This document shows positions 1 to 8,310 of a stretch of 64,000 nt of DNA, piece by piece (positions within the stretch are counted from its first letter, which is position 1; each line of letters starts with the position of its first letter). The position numbers were made by a program, and so were the translations under genes. The stretch is from Oscillospiraceae bacterium (GTDB lineage Bacteria > Bacillota > Clostridia > Oscillospirales > CAG-382), in contig SVTH01000003.1 in NCBI GenBank assembly GCA_015063885.1, forward strand, positions 62,001 to 126,000. The letters are read 5' to 3'. The notes below the pieces were generated by a model that had not been told where the DNA came from, did no database searches, and saw only the letters and a list, made by a program, of their open reading frames with translations.

Positions 1-2250
1 GATCACGGTTCTGTCGTATTCGTGGAGCTGCTCCAGGGCCTTTTGGGGATCGTTCCCCAGCTTGCCGTCCTCGTAGAGGAACCAGTTGTTGGTCCAGGGC
101 TGGATCTCCAGGTAGTCGTACATTTCGGCGATCTTGCAAAGCTCCCCGAAGGGCTTGCCGTCCACCACCGCCTGGTAGAACTCCCCTGCGATACAGGCGG
201 AGCCTAAGATCAGACCCTCGCGGTGCTCCTTCAGCACCGTTTTGGGGATGCGGGGGTGACGGTTGAAATAGTTGAGATAGGAGAAGGAGACCAATTGATA
301 CAGGTTCTTCAGCCCCGTTTCGTTCTTGGCCAGCAGTACGATGTGATAGGTGTTCTTCAGCCGCTTGGGGTCGGAATTTTCCGCCATGGCGGTGACCATC
401 TCTCCCGTGGTGAAGATACCGTTGGCGGCAAGCTTCCCGATGAGGCAATCGAAGATGCGGGCAAGCATTTCCGTATCCTCGTTGGCACGGTGGTGGTCGA
501 AATCTCCCAGCTTGAAGTATCTCGCCAGGGAGTCCAGGGTGTGGCGGTTCAGATCGCTGTTGATGAAGCGGGACAGTGCCACGGTATCCAAACAGGGGCA
601 ATCGAACTCCATGCCGTAGTCGGCGCAGGCCTTGCGGATAAAGGAGGCGTCGAAGGAGGCGTTATGCGCCACCAGCATTCTTCCCCCTGCGAAGGCCAGG
701 AAGTCCCGCACGGCGGTCTCCACGTCGGGAGCGTCCTTCACCATGTCGTCGGTGATGCCCGTGAGCTGAGTGATGTTCTCGGGGATGGGCATACCGGGGT
801 TGACGAAGGTCTCGAAGGTCTCCCCCAGCTCCCCGCCCTTGTAAAGCAGGGCGGCGATCTGGGTGATGCCGCAGTTCTGCACGGAAAGTCCCGTGGTCTC
901 GATATCAAAGACGATGAATTCGTCCTTGGCAAAATTCTTGTTGTCCTTCTCGTCGGAGTAGAAGAACACCGCACGGGCGGTATCGTCCACCAAATAGCCC
1001 TCCATGCCGTAAATGGGCTTCACGTCGGGGCATTTTTTGGTGGCCTTCATGATCTCCGGGAAGGCCTGCAGGTTGCCGTGGTCGGTGATGGCCAGGGCGG
1101 GACAGCCCCAATCCTGAGCACGCTTCATAATAGCGCCGGGATCGGACATGGCGTCCATAGCGGACATATTGGTATGGCAATGGAGCTCCACACGGGGGGT
1201 GGGGTTGGTCTCCTTGCGGAACAGCGCCTTCACCGTTGCCATGGCGGAGACGCGGATCACCAGCTCCCCGTCGAAATCGGAGAACTGTGCCTTGCCCTCC
1301 ACCAGCACGTAGGCAGGTGCCTTGGGGAAGGAGGTGCCCTTTTCCGCCTGGAAGCGCAGCATCACGGAGGCTTCCCCGTCGGTGACGAACATCTTGAAGG
1401 AGTTCTTGGGCTTATCGTAGTTTTCCTTCTCTTCCCAGGAGAACAGCTTCCCCACGAAGGAAACGAAGGTATCCTTCCGCAGCATTTTGATGGGCACCAG
1501 GGGAGAACGGTTCTTCAGGGTGCCGTAGACGGGCTTGGGCTCGGTGATATCGAAGGTCATGTTGCCCACCTTCAACAGCACCTTGCCGTCCTCGGTATGC
1601 TCGGGGATGGCGGCGTCGGGGCCGAAGAAGTTCAGCGCCATGCTCTTGGATTCCTGCAACACGCTGTTACGGATGCTGTTGGCTTCCTCCGCGGCCTCCT
1701 CACGGGCGGCCTTCCGCATGGCGGCAACCCCTGCCGCCTCGTAGGTTGCGGGGTTTACCTCCTCGCCGGTGATATACACGGCGATATCCAGTCCGAACTG
1801 ACAACGGATGCACTCCGTCAGAAACACAGCCGCACCGCTGTGGGTGACGAAGGCGGGGGAAACGGCACGGCGGAGGCTGATCTCCAAGGTGCCTCTGGGG
1901 GCGTCGAAATGCAAAACGCAATCCTCAAAAAAGCCGTAGCTCACCCCGGAGCCGGTGACTCTCTTCAGCAATGCGATCAACCCCTTGACGCACTCCGGCG
2001 TAAAGGTCTCCGACGGGTATCTGGGGAAGATACGCACCTCGTTCAGCCCGTAGCTTACACGGATGAGATCCTCCAGGGCAAACAGCAGTCTGGGGTTTTC
2101 CACCTTGGCAAATTTTGCGTGGATCTCCACCCGCTTGTTCTCCTTGTCCACCTTCACGGAAAACTCCAGCATACGGCGGACAAGATCCTCGTCGTCCTTG
2201 GTCAGAAGCGCACGGGCAAATTTCTTTTTGAATTGTTCTAAGATGTCCAT
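1..2250 (-). CDS. polC: DNA polymerase III PolC, N-terminal half (runs off window)
   Basis: Replicative polymerase of the Gram-positive PolC type, which carries its own 3'-5' proofreading exonuclease. From the ATG at 2250, 750 codons stay open to the window edge; full PolC is usually about 1400-1500 aa, so the polymerase core lies outside. Visible in order: a variable N-terminal domain, an OB-fold-like stretch around residues 240-330, the start of the PHP domain with ELHCHTNMSAMDA near residue 352, an inserted DEDD exonuclease opening with FDIETTGLS near 447 and holding HHRANEDTE near 583, then PHP again with GLILGSACIAGEF. The SD AGGAG ends 5 nt before the ATG. It is last in the pyrH-to-polC row and follows ispG by 220 nt. 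Identity is clear from motif order. Confidence 0.96.
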   Translation of the reverse strand, partial: MDILEQFKKKFARALLTKDDEDLVRRMLEFSVKVDKENKRVEIHAKFAKVENPRLLFALEDLIRVSYGLNEVRIFPRYPSETFTPECVKGLIALLKRVTGSGVSYGFFEDCVLHFDAPRGTLEISLRRAVSPAFVTHSGAAVFLTECIRCQFGLDIAVYITGEEVNPATYEAAGVAAMRKAAREEAAEEANSIRNSVLQESKSMALNFFGPDAAIPEHTEDGKVLLKVGNMTFDITEPKPVYGTLKNRSPLVPIKMLRKDTFVSFVGKLFSWEEKENYDKPKNSFKMFVTDGEASVMLRFQAEKGTSFPKAPAYVLVEGKAQFSDFDGELVIRVSAMATVKALFRKETNPTPRVELHCHTNMSAMDAMSDPGAIMKRAQDWGCPALAITDHGNLQAFPEIMKATKKCPDVKPIYGMEGYLVDDTARAVFFYSDEKDNKNFAKDEFIVFDIETTGLSVQNCGITQIAALLYKGGELGETFETFVNPGMPIPENITQLTGITDDMVKDAPDVETAVRDFLAFAGGRMLVAHNASFDASFIRKACADYGMEFDCPCLDTVALSRFINSDLNRHTLDSLARYFKLGDFDHHRANEDTEMLARIFDCLIGKLAANGIFTTGEMVTAMAENSDPKRLKNTYHIVLLAKNETGLKNLYQLVSFSYLNYFNRHPRIPKTVLKEHREGLILGSACIAGEFYQAVVDGKPFGELCKIAEMYDYLEIQPWTNNWFLYEDGKLGNDPQKALEQLHEYDRTVI

Positions 2251-2265
2251 AAACGCTCCTTAATG

Positions 2266-2292
2266 CGATTGAAAAGCAACGCTTTTCAATCG
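2266..2292. promoter_or_regulatory. Perfect 12-bp hairpin just upstream of the polC SD
   Basis: Arms CGATTGAAAAGC (2266-2277) and GCTTTTCAATCG (2281-2292) with a 3-nt loop. It begins about 6 nt upstream of the polC SD in the transcript and has no T-run behind it, so it does not look like an intrinsic terminator. A second, weaker hairpin lies at 2396-2426 (GTTTTTTCG/CGAAAAAAC with GGC/GCC inside). A role in polC expression is only inference. Confidence 0.5.
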
Positions 2293-2470
2293 ATATCCGC
2301 GCGGCGGGGTACGCGCGCTTATCGCCGTGAGCCAAAATCATAGATTTCGACTCACTCCCCTCGGCGCGCGGACTCGCTTTGCTCGTCTTAGCGGTGTTTT
2401 TTCGTCGGCAAAGCCACCGAAAAAACGAATCTGTTTTAAATATGTTGCCGTTACAACAGGCTATGATTTC

Positions 2471-3523
2471 TTACTGTAATAGGCGGTTGATCTCTTCCCA
2501 CAAAACGGGGACGATCCGGTCCTCGGAGATCTTTCCGATGATCTCTCCTTTGCGGAAGAGCACCGCTTCCCCCTTGCCCCCTGCCACGCCTACGTGGGCT
2601 TCTCTGGCTTCACCGGGGCCGTTGACCACGCAGCCCATGAGGGCAACGTTCAGCTTCTTCCCGGCGGGGACGTTCAGGGTATCTATTTTTGTCTGCAGCT
2701 GCTCGGCGTAGCGGATGAGATCCACTTCCGTTCTGCCGCAGGTGGGGCAGGAGATGAGATTCACCCCGCCCAAAAGCCCGCAGGCTCTCAGAATTTCTTT
2801 TGCGGCGTAGATCTCCTCCACGGGATCCGCCGTTAAGGACACACGCATGGTGTCCCCGATGCCGTCGCACAGCAGAGCGCCGATGCCCACGGCGGATTTG
2901 ATGCTTCCTCCCCGCTTGGTGCCGGTTTCCGTGACGCCCAAATGCAAAGGATAGTCACATCTCTCCGCAAGCAGACGGTTCGCCTTGATCATATTGGGCA
3001 CGGAGGAGCTCTTCACGGAGAGCACTAAGTTATGGAGCCCCGCCTCCTCAAACTCCCTTGCCGCCTTCAAGGCAGACTCGCAAAGAGCCTCGGGAGTGGG
3101 AGCGCCGTATTTGGCAAGGAGCTCCTTTTCCAAAGAGCCGCCGTTGATGCCGATGCGGACGGGGATGTTCTTTTGGTTGCAGACCCTTGCCACTTCACGG
3201 ATGCGGTCCGGGGAGCCGATGTTGCCGGGGTTGATACGGATCTTATGGATGCCGTATTCCGCCGCCTTCAGCGCCAGACGGTAGTCGAAATGGATGTCCG
3301 CCACCAGGGGGATATGGGTATGCTCCCGCAAATACGGGATGGACTCCGCCGCTTCCTCCGTATTCACCGTGAAGCGGACGATCTGACAGCCCGCCTGCTC
3401 CAAGGCAAGGATCTGGGCCAGGGTAGCTTCCCTGTCTGCGGTATGGGTATTGGTCATGGATTGGATGGCCACGGGAGCACCGCCCCCGATGGTCATATTT
3501 CCGATTTTTACGATGTTTGACAT
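2471..3523 (-). CDS. ispG: 4-hydroxy-3-methylbut-2-enyl-diphosphate synthase IspG (GcpE)
   Basis: Penultimate enzyme of the MEP isoprenoid pathway; it reductively converts ME-cPP to HMBPP with a [4Fe-4S] cluster. The 350-aa length fits the short bacterial form. Visible: the N-terminal VKIGNMTIGGGAPVAIQSMTN, the barrel segment ADIHFDYRLAL and KIRINPGNIG, and the cluster ligands in ISCPTCGRTEVDL and ALMGCVVNGPGEA near the C-terminus. It lies between rseP and polC, a usual Firmicutes place, with dxr of the same pathway two genes upstream. The start matches the family, but no convincing SD precedes it: a palindromic repeat begins 11 nt upstream of the ATG (see findings). Confidence 0.96.
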   Translation of the reverse strand: MSNIVKIGNMTIGGGAPVAIQSMTNTHTADREATLAQILALEQAGCQIVRFTVNTEEAAESIPYLREHTHIPLVADIHFDYRLALKAAEYGIHKIRINPGNIGSPDRIREVARVCNQKNIPVRIGINGGSLEKELLAKYGAPTPEALCESALKAAREFEEAGLHNLVLSVKSSSVPNMIKANRLLAERCDYPLHLGVTETGTKRGGSIKSAVGIGALLCDGIGDTMRVSLTADPVEEIYAAKEILRACGLLGGVNLISCPTCGRTEVDLIRYAEQLQTKIDTLNVPAGKKLNVALMGCVVNGPGEAREAHVGVAGGKGEAVLFRKGEIIGKISEDRIVPVLWEEINRLLQ

Positions 3524-3534
3524 ATGTGGTACGA

Positions 3535-3702
3535 CTTAAGAACCTTTCTTTGAAAAGAAAGGTTCTTAAGAATCTCCAAAGAAACTTTTCATGCCGAAAA
3601 CTGTCGTTTTCGGAAAAATATATACTTCAAAATGCAGGGTTCTTAGGGGGATCATCCCCCTAAGCGGAGATTCTTAAGAGGCAGCGCCTCTTAAGCCCCC
3701 CC
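3535..3702. repeat. Composite palindromic element, full form (family P)
   Basis: Hairpin 1 has 16-bp arms (3535-3550/3555-3570) and loop TGAA. A linker with CCAAAGAAACTTTT follows, then hairpin 2, CCGAAAAC-TGTC-GTTTTCGG (3594-3613). After a 20-nt variable piece come two more hairpins: CTTAGGGGG/CCCCCTAAG around 3650, and CTTAAGAGGC/GCCTCTTAAG (about 3673-3695). The same module order recurs at 12527, 15926 and 61486. It fills the rseP-ispG gap and may end rseP transcripts. Confidence 0.85.
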
Positions 3703-3704
3703 CT

Positions 3705-4766
3705 TCAAAACAACGCAACGATGTCCTTAAAGAACACCAGCGCCATGATGACCAGTAGCGCCACCATGGTGCCGCCCACGATCCGTTCCTCCACCTTTTT
3801 GGAAAGGGGCTTTCTGCGGATGGCCTCGATGACGTAGATCAAAAACCGTCCGCCGTCCAACGCGGGGATGGGCAGGAGGTTCATAATGCCCAGGGAGACG
3901 GAGATCATCATGGTCATGCTCCCCAGATTCCGCAGGGTGTCGGCGAAGTTGTCGGCGGCGTCCATAGCCTCTCCGATCTGCTCGCCGATGGCGACGGGAC
4001 CGCCCACGGCCTCCAGACCGTAGCGCCCCGTGAAGGTATCGATGAGGGAATCCACCGTCATATAGATGGAGTTATATCCCTGCCAAAAGCTTTCGTACAG
4101 GATGGTGAGAGGCGTCTTGTCCTTGCGGTACACCTTGAAATCCAAGGCACCGTAGACGATGCCCTCCTCCTCGGTGTAGGCGAAGATCACGTTCTCCAAA
4201 AGCACCTCTTCCCCGTTACGCTCCACCAGGATATCCACCCCGAAGGCACCGTCCGCCATGACCTTATAGGAAAGATCCGGGAAGCAATGGATGGTCTTGC
4301 CGTCGATCTCCAGAATGGTATCGTTCACCTGCAAGCCGTATTTACCGCTTTCGTTGTGCTCCATCAGCTCCGCCACTTGGGTACTGCCGATGGCGTAGCT
4401 GGTGCTCACCAGAACCAGCATCACGGCGAAGGCCAGCAGGATGTTCATGAAGGGTCCTGCCAGGACGATGAGCATCCGCTTAAAAATGTTTACCTCGTTA
4501 ATCGGCTTTCTGCCGATGCAGGCCACCATGGATTCCACGTCGTCGTCCTCCCCGGGCTCCCCCGCCATACGGACGTAGCCGCCGATGGGAAGGGCACGGA
4601 TGGAGAAGGTATTGATCTTGCCCTGCCAGCTCTTGATCTTGGGACCCATGCCGATGGAAAACTCGATGATGGCCACTCCCGAGGCACGGGCAACCAGATA
4701 GTGCCCCAGCTCGTGGACGGTGACCAGCAGGCCGAAGATCAGAAGGGTAACGAGAATGGTGATCAT
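3705..4766 (-). CDS. rseP: RIP metalloprotease RseP/RasP (site-2 protease)
   Basis: Membrane-embedded zinc protease that cuts anti-sigma factors and leftover signal peptides within the bilayer. The 353-aa protein has HELGH at residues 18-22 in its first membrane helix (zinc ligands and catalytic Glu), a single PDZ-like region around residues 115-190 (LQVNDTILEIDGK), the third zinc ligand in PALDGGRFL near residue 305, and a hydrophobic C-terminal helix. A single PDZ and this length fit Gram-positive RasP. It follows dxr by 31 nt with SD AAAGGA, so co-transcription is likely. In Bacillus the same neighbours (cdsA, dxr, rasP) are found. Confidence 0.94.
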   Translation of the reverse strand: MITILVTLLIFGLLVTVHELGHYLVARASGVAIIEFSIGMGPKIKSWQGKINTFSIRALPIGGYVRMAGEPGEDDDVESMVACIGRKPINEVNIFKRMLIVLAGPFMNILLAFAVMLVLVSTSYAIGSTQVAELMEHNESGKYGLQVNDTILEIDGKTIHCFPDLSYKVMADGAFGVDILVERNGEEVLLENVIFAYTEEEGIVYGALDFKVYRKDKTPLTILYESFWQGYNSIYMTVDSLIDTFTGRYGLEAVGGPVAIGEQIGEAMDAADNFADTLRNLGSMTMMISVSLGIMNLLPIPALDGGRFLIYVIEAIRRKPLSKKVEERIVGGTMVALLVIMALVFFKDIVALF

Positions 4767-4797
4767 AAAAAACAGGGTTCCTTTCGTAGGTGAGGGG

Positions 4798-5928
4798 TCA
4801 ATGTGCTCTTACGTATTCCCTGGCGGCCGTGTCTGCCTCCAGGATCTGTGCCAAGGAAGGATGCTCCACAAAGTCTGCATTCTCCGTGGCGGAAATGACG
4901 ATGTCAAACAAACGGGTATATCCGATCTCGCCCTTTAAGAATCTGCCCACGGCCTCCTCGTTGGCGCCGTTCATGGCGGCGGGGAGGTTGCCGCCCTTCA
5001 GGATGGTGTCCTTGGCCAGCTGCAGCAGAGGGAAGGTCTCCGTATCCGGGCGGAAGAAGGTGAGCTTGCCTACCCGGAAGAGGTCCAGCTCTCCCGAGGG
5101 AGATTCCGTACGCTCCGGGTAGGTCAAGGCGTATTGGATGCAAAGCCGCATATCCGGCACGCCCATTTGTGCCAGCACGGCGTTATCTTCAAACTGAACC
5201 ATGGAATGGATGATGCTCTCCCTTTGGATCACCACCTCGATCTGGTCGGGGTGGACGTCAAAGAGATGCACCGCCTCGATAAACTCCAGACCCTTGTTCA
5301 TCAGGGTGGAGCTGTCCACGGTGATCTTGGGGCCCATGCTCCAATTGGGGTGGCGCAGGGCGTCTGCGGCGGTGACGGTCTTTAAGAATTCCTTGTCCTT
5401 CCCGAAGAAGGGACCGCCCGAGCCGGTGAGCAGGATCTTCTTCACCTTGCCCCCGCACTGCAGGCATTGGAAAATGGCGGAGTGCTCACTGTCCACGGGG
5501 AGGATCTTCAGCCCCTTCTCCCGTGCCAGAGACATCACTAAGTCGCCCCCTGCCACCAGAGTTTCCTTGTTGGCCAGGGCGATATCCTTCCCCGCCTCCA
5601 AGGCGGAGAGGGTGGGCTTCAGACCCAGGATCCCCGTGAGGGCGTTTACCACCGTGGGGGAAGGATCCGTTGCCGCAAGCTCGGTCAGCCCCTCGTCCCC
5701 GGAAAGGATGCGGATGCTCGTATCCGCAAGGCGGGTCTTCAAGGAGCTGTAACGGGACTTGTCAATATAAACGGCGGCAGGCAGGAACTCACGTGCCTGC
5801 CTTTCCAACGTTTCTTCTCTTGTACCCGCCGCCAAAGCGGTGACGGGGATGTGATGCTTACGGGCAACGTCCAGGGACTGGGTGCCGATGGAGCCCGTAG
5901 AGCCTAAAATACAGATAGAGGATGTCAT
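4798..5928 (-). CDS. dxr: 1-deoxy-D-xylulose 5-phosphate reductoisomerase
   Basis: Second enzyme of the MEP pathway: NADPH-dependent conversion of DXP to MEP. The 376-aa protein starts with the dinucleotide-binding loop ILGSTGSIGTQSLDV. It then shows ALANKETLVAGG and LPVDSEHSAIFQCL (metal and substrate binding) and ITVDSSTLMNKGLEFIEA, all family hallmarks. Its ATG overlaps the cdsA stop by 4 nt (ATGA), which suggests translational coupling. With ispG and uppS it makes this operon a supply line for undecaprenyl phosphate. Confidence 0.96.
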   Translation of the reverse strand: MTSSICILGSTGSIGTQSLDVARKHHIPVTALAAGTREETLERQAREFLPAAVYIDKSRYSSLKTRLADTSIRILSGDEGLTELAATDPSPTVVNALTGILGLKPTLSALEAGKDIALANKETLVAGGDLVMSLAREKGLKILPVDSEHSAIFQCLQCGGKVKKILLTGSGGPFFGKDKEFLKTVTAADALRHPNWSMGPKITVDSSTLMNKGLEFIEAVHLFDVHPDQIEVVIQRESIIHSMVQFEDNAVLAQMGVPDMRLCIQYALTYPERTESPSGELDLFRVGKLTFFRPDTETFPLLQLAKDTILKGGNLPAAMNGANEEAVGRFLKGEIGYTRLFDIVISATENADFVEHPSLAQILEADTAAREYVRAH

Positions 5929-6806
5929 ATCAAGTTCTCAAAATAAGGGAATAGCAGCAAAAGCTGTAACAGGATAGCCACGGGGATGGTGCTGTCAAAG
6001 CGGTCCATGATGCCGCCGTGTCCGGGGAACAGCTTGCCGTAGTCCTTCACGCCGAAGTGGCGCTTTACCACCGAGGCGAACAGGTCGCCGTAGATGGAGA
6101 CCACCGCCAACAGCATGGCGCCCACGAACACCGCCAGCAAGGGAACGATCTCCCAGCTCTTGGCAAAGCCGTACACCGCTACCGCCGCAATGCCCGTACC
6201 CAACACGCCGCCGATGGCGCCCTCCACCGTCTTTTTGGGAGAGATCTCCGGGCAGAGCTTATGCTTGCCCAAGAAATAGCCGGTGAAATAGGCCATGGTG
6301 TCCGCCACCCACGGGATGCACAGGGCGACCCAAAGGGGGATGGCCGCGCCGGAATCCCGATAGTTCAGGTACGCAGGGCCTTCCACCGCAAGGGAAGCCA
6401 ACGCGGAAAAGCCGAACTGCACGTAGAAGAACAGCCCGAAGAGCATGACGAGACGGTCCACGGGGAGCTTTTTGTAACGCACCACCGCCGCCAGCACAAA
6501 GGCCAACACGGTGACCACGTTCAAAACGTTGGGCAGGATGGAAAGGTACCTAAACCAATCGGTGAAGGCATACTCGTACACCAGTGCAGAGCTTGCGATC
6601 CGACAGCCGATGGTCAAAGTCAGGCTGAGGATGGAGACCACCCAGAGCCACACCTCTTTTTTGAATCCCACACAGGAGAAAAATTCATACACCGCCACAG
6701 CGCCCAAAAGCGCCCAGATGCAGGCCACCGCCCAGGCGGGGGCAAACAGCAGAATGGGGACCAACAGGCACAGAGCGACCACTGCCGTGATGATACGGGT
6801 CAACAT
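5925..6806 (-). CDS. cdsA: Phosphatidate cytidylyltransferase
   Basis: Makes CDP-diacylglycerol from phosphatidate and CTP, the branch point to phosphatidylglycerol and other phospholipids. The 293-aa protein is mostly hydrophobic, with about eight predicted membrane segments. The CDP-alcohol signature is intact near residues 240-266: SVVKRHFGVKDYGK followed by LFPGHGGIMDRFD. A strong SD, AGGAGG, precedes the ATG at 6806. It is separated from the upstream uppS by a 220-nt gap filled with repeats, whereas in many relatives these genes nearly touch. Confidence 0.95.
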   Translation of the reverse strand: MLTRIITAVVALCLLVPILLFAPAWAVACIWALLGAVAVYEFFSCVGFKKEVWLWVVSILSLTLTIGCRIASSALVYEYAFTDWFRYLSILPNVLNVVTVLAFVLAAVVRYKKLPVDRLVMLFGLFFYVQFGFSALASLAVEGPAYLNYRDSGAAIPLWVALCIPWVADTMAYFTGYFLGKHKLCPEISPKKTVEGAIGGVLGTGIAAVAVYGFAKSWEIVPLLAVFVGAMLLAVVSIYGDLFASVVKRHFGVKDYGKLFPGHGGIMDRFDSTIPVAILLQLLLLFPYFENLI

Positions 6807-6841
6807 AAGGATACCTCCTGTATGTAGGAATAGTACGGGGG

Positions 6842-7030
6842 CTTAAGGGGTTTTCTTTGAAAAGAAAGCCCCTTAAGGATCCCAAAGAAACTTTTATTGC
6901 CGAAAACTGTCGTTTTCGGAAAGAAGACGCACCTGGGCGATGCAAAAGGAAACGAATTGATTCTCCGCATCACAGGCTCCCCCTGGAAGGCGGGAGCTGT
7001 CGGCGATCAGCCGACTGAGGGGGTTGACCC
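6842..7030. repeat. Composite palindrome P fused to a family-Q palindrome
   Basis: 6842-6877 is hairpin 1 (CTTAAGGGG/CCCCTTAAG arms), followed by the linker CCCAAAGAAACTTTTATTG and hairpin 2 at 6900-6919, identical to the 3594 copy. From about 6972 a family-Q piece begins (CAGGCTCCCCCTGGAAGG, then GTCGGC-gatca-GCCGAC, then TGAGGGGGTTGA); this family is common at 39.6-40.8 and 46 kb. The element occupies the uppS-cdsA gap. Confidence 0.8.
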
Positions 7031-7726
7031 TCACTTTCCGAACCGTCTTTTGCGGGTCTCGAAGGAGGAAAGGGCTTTGTACAGCTCCTCCTTTTTGAAA
7101 TCCGGCCAATACACGTCGGTAAAATAATATTCCGCATAGGCGGACTGCCATAACAAAAAGTTGGAGATCCGATACTCTCCGCTGGTGCGGATGATCAGAT
7201 CCGGGTCGGGAAGCCCTGCGGAATAGAGGTGCTGTTCCAGCTCCTCTGCGGTGACCTCCTGTTTCCCCTCTGCCAGCAATTCGTTTACGGCGTGCAGGAT
7301 CTCCTGTCTGCCCCCGTAGGAAAGGCAGATGGAGAGCGTCATCCCCGTATTCCCGGAAAGCTCCTCCTCACATGCCAGCAAGGAGGTACGTTCCTTTTCG
7401 GGGAAGCGGGAAAGATCCCCCATAAGATGCAGGCGGATGTTCTTGCGGTGCATCTCCGGGGTGTAACGGCGGATGCCCGATTCCATTAAGGACATCAGGG
7501 CGTCCACTTCCGTTTTTTCTCTGTTCCAATTCTCGCTGGAAAAGGCGTACACCGTCATGTAGGGGATCCCCAGATCACTGCAGGTGTCTACCATTTCCAC
7601 GAAGGTGTCCAAGCCCACCTTATGTCCCGCCGTGCGGGGCAGCAGCCGTTTTTTTGCCCAACGGCCGTTGCCGTCCATGATCATGGCGATATGGGTGGGA
7701 AGGGTCTTGAAACCGGGATGCTCCAT
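7031..7726 (-). CDS. uppS: Isoprenyl transferase (undecaprenyl diphosphate synthase)
   Basis: cis-Prenyltransferase that builds the C55 lipid carrier for cell-wall precursors from FPP and IPP. The 231-aa protein has MIMDGNGRWAKKR with the catalytic Asp at residue 18, YMTVYAFSSENW, and the C-terminal DLIIRTSGEYRISNFLLWQ that binds IPP phosphate. I start it at ATG 7726, whose A is the last base of the frr stop (TGATG overlap). An in-frame TTG one codon earlier is less likely. Confidence 0.95.
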   Translation of the reverse strand: MEHPGFKTLPTHIAMIMDGNGRWAKKRLLPRTAGHKVGLDTFVEMVDTCSDLGIPYMTVYAFSSENWNREKTEVDALMSLMESGIRRYTPEMHRKNIRLHLMGDLSRFPEKERTSLLACEEELSGNTGMTLSICLSYGGRQEILHAVNELLAEGKQEVTAEELEQHLYSAGLPDPDLIIRTSGEYRISNFLLWQSAYAEYYFTDVYWPDFKKEELYKALSSFETRKRRFGK

Positions 7727-8280
7727 CAAAGCTCCATGATCTCCTTGTCCTTCTTGGCAACCACCTCATCAACCTTCTTCACGTACTTGTCGGTAAGATC
7801 CTGAACTGCCTTTTCTGCGATCTTCTGATCGTCCTCGGTGATGATGCTGTCCTTCTTCAGCTTCTTGATCTCTTCGTTGGCGTCTCTGCGCAGGTTACGG
7901 ATGGCAACCTTGGCTTCCTCGCCCATCTTTGCGGTCTTCTTGGTGAACTCCTTACGGCGCTCCTCGGTGAGCGGGGGGAAGTTCAAACGGATGGCCTTGC
8001 CGTCGTTCTGGGGAGTGATGCCCAAGTCGGATGCGGCGATGGCTTTTTCGATCTCCTTCAGCATGGAGGTCTCCCAGGGCTGGATCAGCAGAGTTCTTGC
8101 GTCGGGAGTCTTAACGGTGGCAACGCCGTCGATGCCGGTGGGGGTGCCGTAGTAAGGAACGGTGATCTTATCCAGCACTCTTGCGGAGGCTCTGCCTACA
8201 CGGATGGTGGCAAATTCGGACTCCAGGACGTCGATGGTCTTCTGCATTTTGGACTCGTAAGGCTTTTTGTCGAAACTCAT
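7726..8280 (-). CDS. frr: Ribosome recycling factor
   Basis: Splits the post-termination ribosome together with EF-G. The length of 184 aa is exactly that of the family. Visible: DKITVPYYGTPT near residue 50, IQPWETSMLKEIEKAI, the hinge, and the charged coiled-coil C-terminal half with NLRRDANEEIKKLKKD. It sits 30 nt after pyrH and overlaps uppS, the standard pyrH-frr-uppS order. Confidence 0.97.
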   Translation of the reverse strand: MSFDKKPYESKMQKTIDVLESEFATIRVGRASARVLDKITVPYYGTPTGIDGVATVKTPDARTLLIQPWETSMLKEIEKAIAASDLGITPQNDGKAIRLNFPPLTEERRKEFTKKTAKMGEEAKVAIRNLRRDANEEIKKLKKDSIITEDDQKIAEKAVQDLTDKYVKKVDEVVAKKDKEIMEL

Positions 8281-8310
8281 GGTGATTTTCCTTTCTATGT
8301 GAAGCTTTTT

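Noticed and set aside
223-2241. 672-codon open frame on the plus strand opposite polC
   Set aside because: It mirrors the polC reading frame on a G+C-rich strand, has no SD or family motif, and its peptide is His/Val/Gly-rich nonsense. The minus strand shows all PolC motifs.
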